From assembly GCF_040958695.1 (NCBI RefSeq), contig NZ_CP162599.1, positions 1,770,001 through 1,834,000 on the forward strand: a stretch of DNA of 64,000 bases. The letters are read 5' to 3'. The notes below the pieces were generated by a model. It was not told where the DNA came from and did not search any database. It was given only the letters and a program-made list of their open reading frames with translations. How positions within the stretch are numbered: the first letter of the stretch is position 1; each line of letters starts with the position of its first letter. This DNA is from Ornithinibacillus sp. 4-3 (lineage in GTDB: Bacteria > Bacillota > Bacilli > Bacillales > Amphibacillaceae). Below are positions 61,912-64,000 of the stretch, one piece after another. Position numbers and translations under genes: made by a program.

Positions 61912-62397
61912 TTGTTGTTGATTTATTCCTTCCAGACGTTTTCGTGCAGAACCATATTTTGCTGGGACAGGAATATGGTTAATGGCATTGCCCATACCAA
62001 ATAAAGGCATATTGATATAAACAGATTCATAATTCCCTGGTTGTATTTGATAAGTTTCATGATAAAATCCAACTGCATCATTGTTGGAGGCTTTATTATT
62101 AAAGTTTCTCCAGGCAGCCAAATGCTTTTTACCTCTTGCATAAGCGAGTAAATCTTCAGTAGACCGCCAATATTGCACCATCAACGTTGTTCGTAAACCA
62201 AAATAGCTTTCCATAGAAAGGAATCCTAATTCTTCCTTATTTTCATAAAGCTCACGAATCATCCCAGGCATTGCAGTAAAAACAGGTCCCCATTTGCGAA
62301 TCGACCACCATTTATTAACACGCATACCAATAATAAAAACAACCATATCTTTACTGTTTTCCGTTGTGTATCGACCTTTGTGAATTTTTTTAGGCAT
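61903..62397 (-). CDS. DUF4188 (monooxygenase-like) protein
   Basis: A 164-residue DUF4188-family protein (MVVFIIGMRVNKWWSIRKWGPVF, then MVQYWRSTEDLLAYARGK, HLAAWRNF, VGFYHETYQI and YESVYINMP). Its fold resembles dimeric alpha/beta-barrel monooxygenases. The stop (TAG 61903-61905) lies inside the outer arm of repeat copy B, so the last codons are repeat-derived. The PadR gene 23 bases upstream is its likely regulator. Confidence 0.88.
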   Translation of the reverse strand: MPKKIHKGRYTTENSKDMVVFIIGMRVNKWWSIRKWGPVFTAMPGMIRELYENKEELGFLSMESYFGLRTTLMVQYWRSTEDLLAYARGKKHLAAWRNFNNKASNNDAVGFYHETYQIQPGNYESVYINMPLFGMGNAINHIPVPAKYGSARKRLEGINQQQRS

Positions 62398-62420
62398 TGA
62401 GCATTCCTCCTTTTAAAAAT

Positions 62421-62960
62421 CTATAGATTTTTAATTGTTTCCTCACACCATGCTAAAGCAGCTTCCGTCACTTTTTTTCCATAATCAAGTGTAAACAGCC
62501 AGTATTTCGCATCATTCTTGTTATTGTCGTAATAAGAAATCATTTCTTCGATTCCTTCGTATTTTTCATATGTTGCTTTTAATTTTTTCTGATAATCTTC
62601 TAATAGCTGAAGCGTCTGTTCAACTGTTTGATGCTGTCCAAAAAATAATTTTAGCAGTACTTCATTTCTTTCTACTGGTAATTGCTTTAACGGTTGCTCT
62701 AGCCATTCCTTTAATGCTTGCATACCTTTTTTTGTAAGAGAGTATTCTTTACGTGTAGGCTTTCCTTCGTCTGATGTTATTTGAACTGTTGCTAATTCAT
62801 CTGCTTCTATAAGCTTTAAAGTTGGATAGATTTGTCCGTAGCTAATTTTCCAGAAATGAGTAAGGCTGTTATCAATAAAACTTTTTATTTCATAACCAGA
62901 TCGGCAGTCTGTTGTTAGGATTCCAAGTATCGCGTATGTTGTATCATTGTATTTCTTCAT
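62421..62960 (-). CDS. PadR-family regulator
   Basis: A 179-residue PadR protein with long C-terminal dimer domain: AILGILTTDCRSGYEIKSFIDNSL, ISYGQIYPTLKLIEADELA, PTRKEYSLTKKGMQALKEWL. Followed by the DUF4188 gene, a common pairing. Autoregulation is likely through the dyad upstream. Confidence 0.92.
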   Translation of the reverse strand: MKKYNDTTYAILGILTTDCRSGYEIKSFIDNSLTHFWKISYGQIYPTLKLIEADELATVQITSDEGKPTRKEYSLTKKGMQALKEWLEQPLKQLPVERNEVLLKLFFGQHQTVEQTLQLLEDYQKKLKATYEKYEGIEEMISYYDNNKNDAKYWLFTLDYGKKVTEAALAWCEETIKNL

Positions 62961-62985
62961 TTATTTCACCACATATCTTTAAGAT

Positions 62986-63004
62986 ATATATCATTTAGAT
63001 ATAT
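62986..63004. promoter_or_regulatory. Probable PadR operator
   Basis: ATATATC-ATTTA-GATATAT: perfect 7-bp dyad 26 bases before the padR start on the minus strand. Confidence 0.6.
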
Positions 63005-63217
63005 AATACATATTTCAATCGAAAAAGTAAAGAGAGATCAATTAAAAAAGAGGCATATATACGTAAAGTAAAAAGAATGTCATAATAAATATAGAAGTAT
63101 TCATTTTTAACGAAGTAATAGACTAACTTTCTATTTTGATGGGAAAAATAGCAGTGATGCTACTTTTCTAAAGGTGTTAGCTAATAAAATGCTAATAAGG
63201 TATAAGGGGAAACAAAT

Positions 63218-64000
63218 ATGAGAAGTATGCAAAGCTGGATGATAGAACGATTACTTATGCGTTTTAGTAATAAAAATAGCTTTACGAATAAGAAAAAGTA
63301 TAAGGCTTTTTTAAAAAAGCGACGAATCGAAAATGAAAAACCATATAAATTATCAAAATATATTCAGCAAAAATTTAATATCAAAAAAGAAATTTTTGCT
63401 GAAATGGAATGTTACATATTTAATTCAGACCTTGCCGACTCAAAAAAATCCATACTCTATTTACATGGAGGAGGATATATTAAACAGCCTTCCATATACC
63501 ATTGGCATTTTCTCGGAAAACTAGCAAAAGCTACAAATGCTAAAATATATGTTCCAATTTATCCAAAAGCACCTAATCATCAATATAAAGAGTCTTTTGA
63601 TAAAGTTCTGCCAATATATAAATGGATTTTAGAGATATCGAATAAAAAAGATATTATTTTAATGGGAGATTCTGCTGGTGGAGGATTCGCATTAGCGCTA
63701 GCACAATTACTTTTAGAGAAAAAATTATTACAACCAAGACATATTATTTTACTATCTCCTTGGCTCGATCTTACCTTGAAGAATCCAGAAGCTTCCAAAC
63801 TAGAGCGCAAAGATCCAATGTTAGGTATTTATGGCTTGATTCAAATGGGTAAAGCATATGCAGGAGATACTGATCCAAACCATTATTTATTAAGTCCAAT
63901 CAATGGAAAATTAAAGGGATTAGGAGAAATTACTTTATTTGTAGGGACACATGAAGTCTTTTTGCCAGATGCAAGAAAGCTTATTGAAATGGCTAAACCA
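63218..64000 (+). CDS. Alpha/beta hydrolase (HSL type), truncated at window end
   Basis: Starts at ATG 63218 after AAGGGGA and runs open to base 64000 (261 codons). The hormone-sensitive-lipase-type motifs HGGGYI (oxyanion hole) and GDSAGGGFA (nucleophile Ser) and the acid region TDPNHYLLSPI are present; the catalytic His lies beyond the window. An esterase or lipase of the group with Ser-Asp-His triad. Confidence 0.85.
   Translation, partial: MRSMQSWMIERLLMRFSNKNSFTNKKKYKAFLKKRRIENEKPYKLSKYIQQKFNIKKEIFAEMECYIFNSDLADSKKSILYLHGGGYIKQPSIYHWHFLGKLAKATNAKIYVPIYPKAPNHQYKESFDKVLPIYKWILEISNKKDIILMGDSAGGGFALALAQLLLEKKLLQPRHIILLSPWLDLTLKNPEASKLERKDPMLGIYGLIQMGKAYAGDTDPNHYLLSPINGKLKGLGEITLFVGTHEVFLPDARKLIEMAKP

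Noticed and set aside
1..64000. CRISPR array, tRNA or rRNA genes
   Set aside because: No regularly spaced repeats, cloverleaf-type sequences or rRNA-like segments were noticed on either strand.

Overview
The window reads as the chromosome of a low-GC, endospore-former-type Firmicute of the Bacillaceae (Oceanobacillus/Ornithinibacillus/Virgibacillus-like; genus is a guess). Evidence: strong AGGAGG-type ribosome binding sites, frequent TTG/GTG starts, AT-rich codon use, a csoR-copZ-copA operon, an HTH_18-type AraC regulator with Fur boxes, and a diaminopimelate epimerase. No rRNA, tRNA or CRISPR array was seen.

Layout. 1-4080: end of a LuxC-type acyl-CoA reductase followed by an NMT1-type ABC importer, a short-chain dehydrogenase and a VOC protein, apparently one operon. 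4205-6805: ABC-2 exporter with a LytTR regulator and its DUF3021 partner. 6906-9326: Nudix hydrolase, then a long palindromic intergenic repeat split by an IS110-family element; a second, unsplit copy of the repeat lies at 61681-61911. 9328-13666: PadR/HAAS pair, PAP2 phosphatase, dapF, a lipoprotein and a membrane-anchored protein with two L7/L12-like repeats. 13747-18249: a Fur-controlled iron block (AraC regulator, a candidate Fur-controlled small RNA, a flavin reductase, an ABC exporter and the wreck of a siderophore-uptake ATPase). 18477-24750: small membrane proteins, an ABC-like/LytTR fusion next to a frameshifted permease, a TetR regulon, an acetyltransferase, DUF998 and a small WYL-like protein.

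25091-41606 is largely amino-acid and amine metabolism: methyltransferase, tautomerase, MFS/LysR pair, two aminotransferases, two RidA proteins, a threonine-synthase-like enzyme, an ABC-F protein, a GntR-controlled diaminopropionate ammonia-lyase/M20 hydrolase pair, and a flavin amine oxidase. 41742-50533 is metal homeostasis: ArsR/CDF zinc efflux, then a copper regulon with four CsoR-like boxes, the last in front of a small siroheme-reductase-like protein. 50685-64000 holds a second PadR/HAAS pair, MgtC, a PadR-controlled MacB/FtsX-type ABC system, a MerR regulator, small stress-type enzymes, a DUF4188/PadR pair with a decayed DUF4188 fragment nearby, and a truncated alpha/beta hydrolase.

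The most interesting signals are (i) the IS110 element inserted inside a repetitive palindrome, with a 303-bp leader where a bridge RNA should lie; (ii) a very short Fur-box promoter-to-terminator unit whose transcript would begin with a run of seven C, like an iron-sparing RNA; (iii) an ABC-like domain without a Walker A motif fused to LytTR; and (iv) the CsoR-type box in front of an orphan siroheme-type protein.
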